Assembly (NCBI GenBank): GCA_003233615.1
Contig: QIMB01000223.1
Coordinates: 1-15,005, forward strand
DNA: 15,005 nt
Reading direction: 5' to 3'
From: Nitrospirota bacterium
GTDB lineage: Bacteria > Nitrospirota > Nitrospiria > Nitrospirales > UBA8639
Shown here: piece by piece, positions 14,639-15,005 of the stretch
How positions within the stretch are numbered: position 1 is the stretch's first letter
Layout of the letters: each line of letters starts with the position of its first letter
Translations under genes and position numbers: made by a program
Notes under the pieces: generated by a model
The model's database searches: none
Told to the model about the DNA's origin: nothing
Seen by the model: only the letters and a program-made list of their open reading frames with translations

Positions 14639-15005
14639 GAGTTCCGCTGTCTACTCACCTCTCCGCACCGTTCAGGCCTTCATCCTTTGTAGGACTACTA
14701 TGCCCTCTGCTGACTCCTCTCGCCCGATCTGAACTGATCACTCAGCCCGCAGTCTTGGGGTCAAGACAGACGCGAGGTCTCCCGAGGTACGTTCAACCGC
14801 CTTCAGCGCACGACCGCCAGATTTACAGCCCGTGCCCTTGATGGATATGGACTTCGTGAAAACCAGCTCACTCGTCCGGCACGGACTGCCTCATATCTGA
14901 TTCTTGTTCATCGGCCCGCGCCTTTGCTCCACGCTGCCTTCAGACCCCGCCTCACGACGACGCCCTTGCGCTTCGCTATGACTTCACCTCCATCAGGTTG
15001 TCAAA

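Larger units (their letters stand above)
13152..15005 (-). mobile_element. Group II intron (IIC-like), 5' end beyond the window
   Basis: The element reads on the minus strand. It consists of RNA leader (15005-14639), reverse transcriptase/maturase gene, domain V (13190-13221) and a domain-VI-like hairpin GCGG-GCGA-CCGC (minus, ~13165-13177) with a candidate branch A shortly after. The predicted 3' end is ...GTCGAT at 13152, with the usual AY ending. At least 367 bases of the RNA 5' part precede the gene and no 5' GTGYG-type start is recognisable, so the boundary is to the right. The domain V base triad and the position beside a terminator-like repeat fit class IIC introns, which favour such targets. 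The class is inferred. Confidence 0.85.

Noticed and set aside
1..15005. CRISPR array, tRNA or rRNA genes
   Set aside because: No regularly spaced direct repeats, and no tRNA- or rRNA-like sequence was recognised on either strand.

Overview
The window looks like an accessory, rearranged part of a Gram-negative chromosome. I favour a Nitrospira-like bacterium, with moderate confidence. The reasons are a membrane kinase with a periplasmic CxxCH haem-type sensor, a small lipoprotein, and a ~130-bp palindromic repeat starting GGGAATGTTG that I remember from Nitrospira genomes. That last point is from memory and was not checked. Base composition is mixed: host-like genes are intermediate, the nuclease gene at 10681-11778 is AT-rich, and the intron at the right end is GC-rich.

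Left part, minus strand: a haem-type sensor histidine kinase (303-2024) is followed 30 bp later by a single-domain response regulator cut by the window edge (1-272). Next is a gene-poor stretch (2025-2639) with a degenerate palindromic repeat.

Centre, minus strand, 8285 down to 2640: three genes that look like one operon. The first encodes a 289-aa protein I do not recognise. The next two encode ~760-aa paralogous ATPases of the BREX-type (BrxC/BrxD, DUF2791-like) ATP-binding group. Each ATPase appears to hold a degenerate N-terminal ATPase module and an intact C-terminal one. No BREX methylase, PglZ phosphatase, Lon-like protease or helicase is present. This trio is the best candidate for an undescribed system.

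Right of it, plus strand: a short-chain dehydrogenase, preceded by the long palindrome, then an overlapping glycine-zipper lipoprotein. Positions 10.0-15 kb are a mosaic. It contains three copies of a ~130-bp interspersed repeat, a PD-(D/E)XK nuclease gene framed by integron-cassette-like core sites, a Uma2-type nuclease, and a group II intron. The intron lies directly against one repeat copy, with its 5' end outside the window.

Two genes, the dehydrogenase and the intron reverse transcriptase, each carry a perfect 24-bp tandem duplication that adds 8 residues next to the active site. Removing either one restores normal family spacing. They may be real recent mutations or assembly errors.
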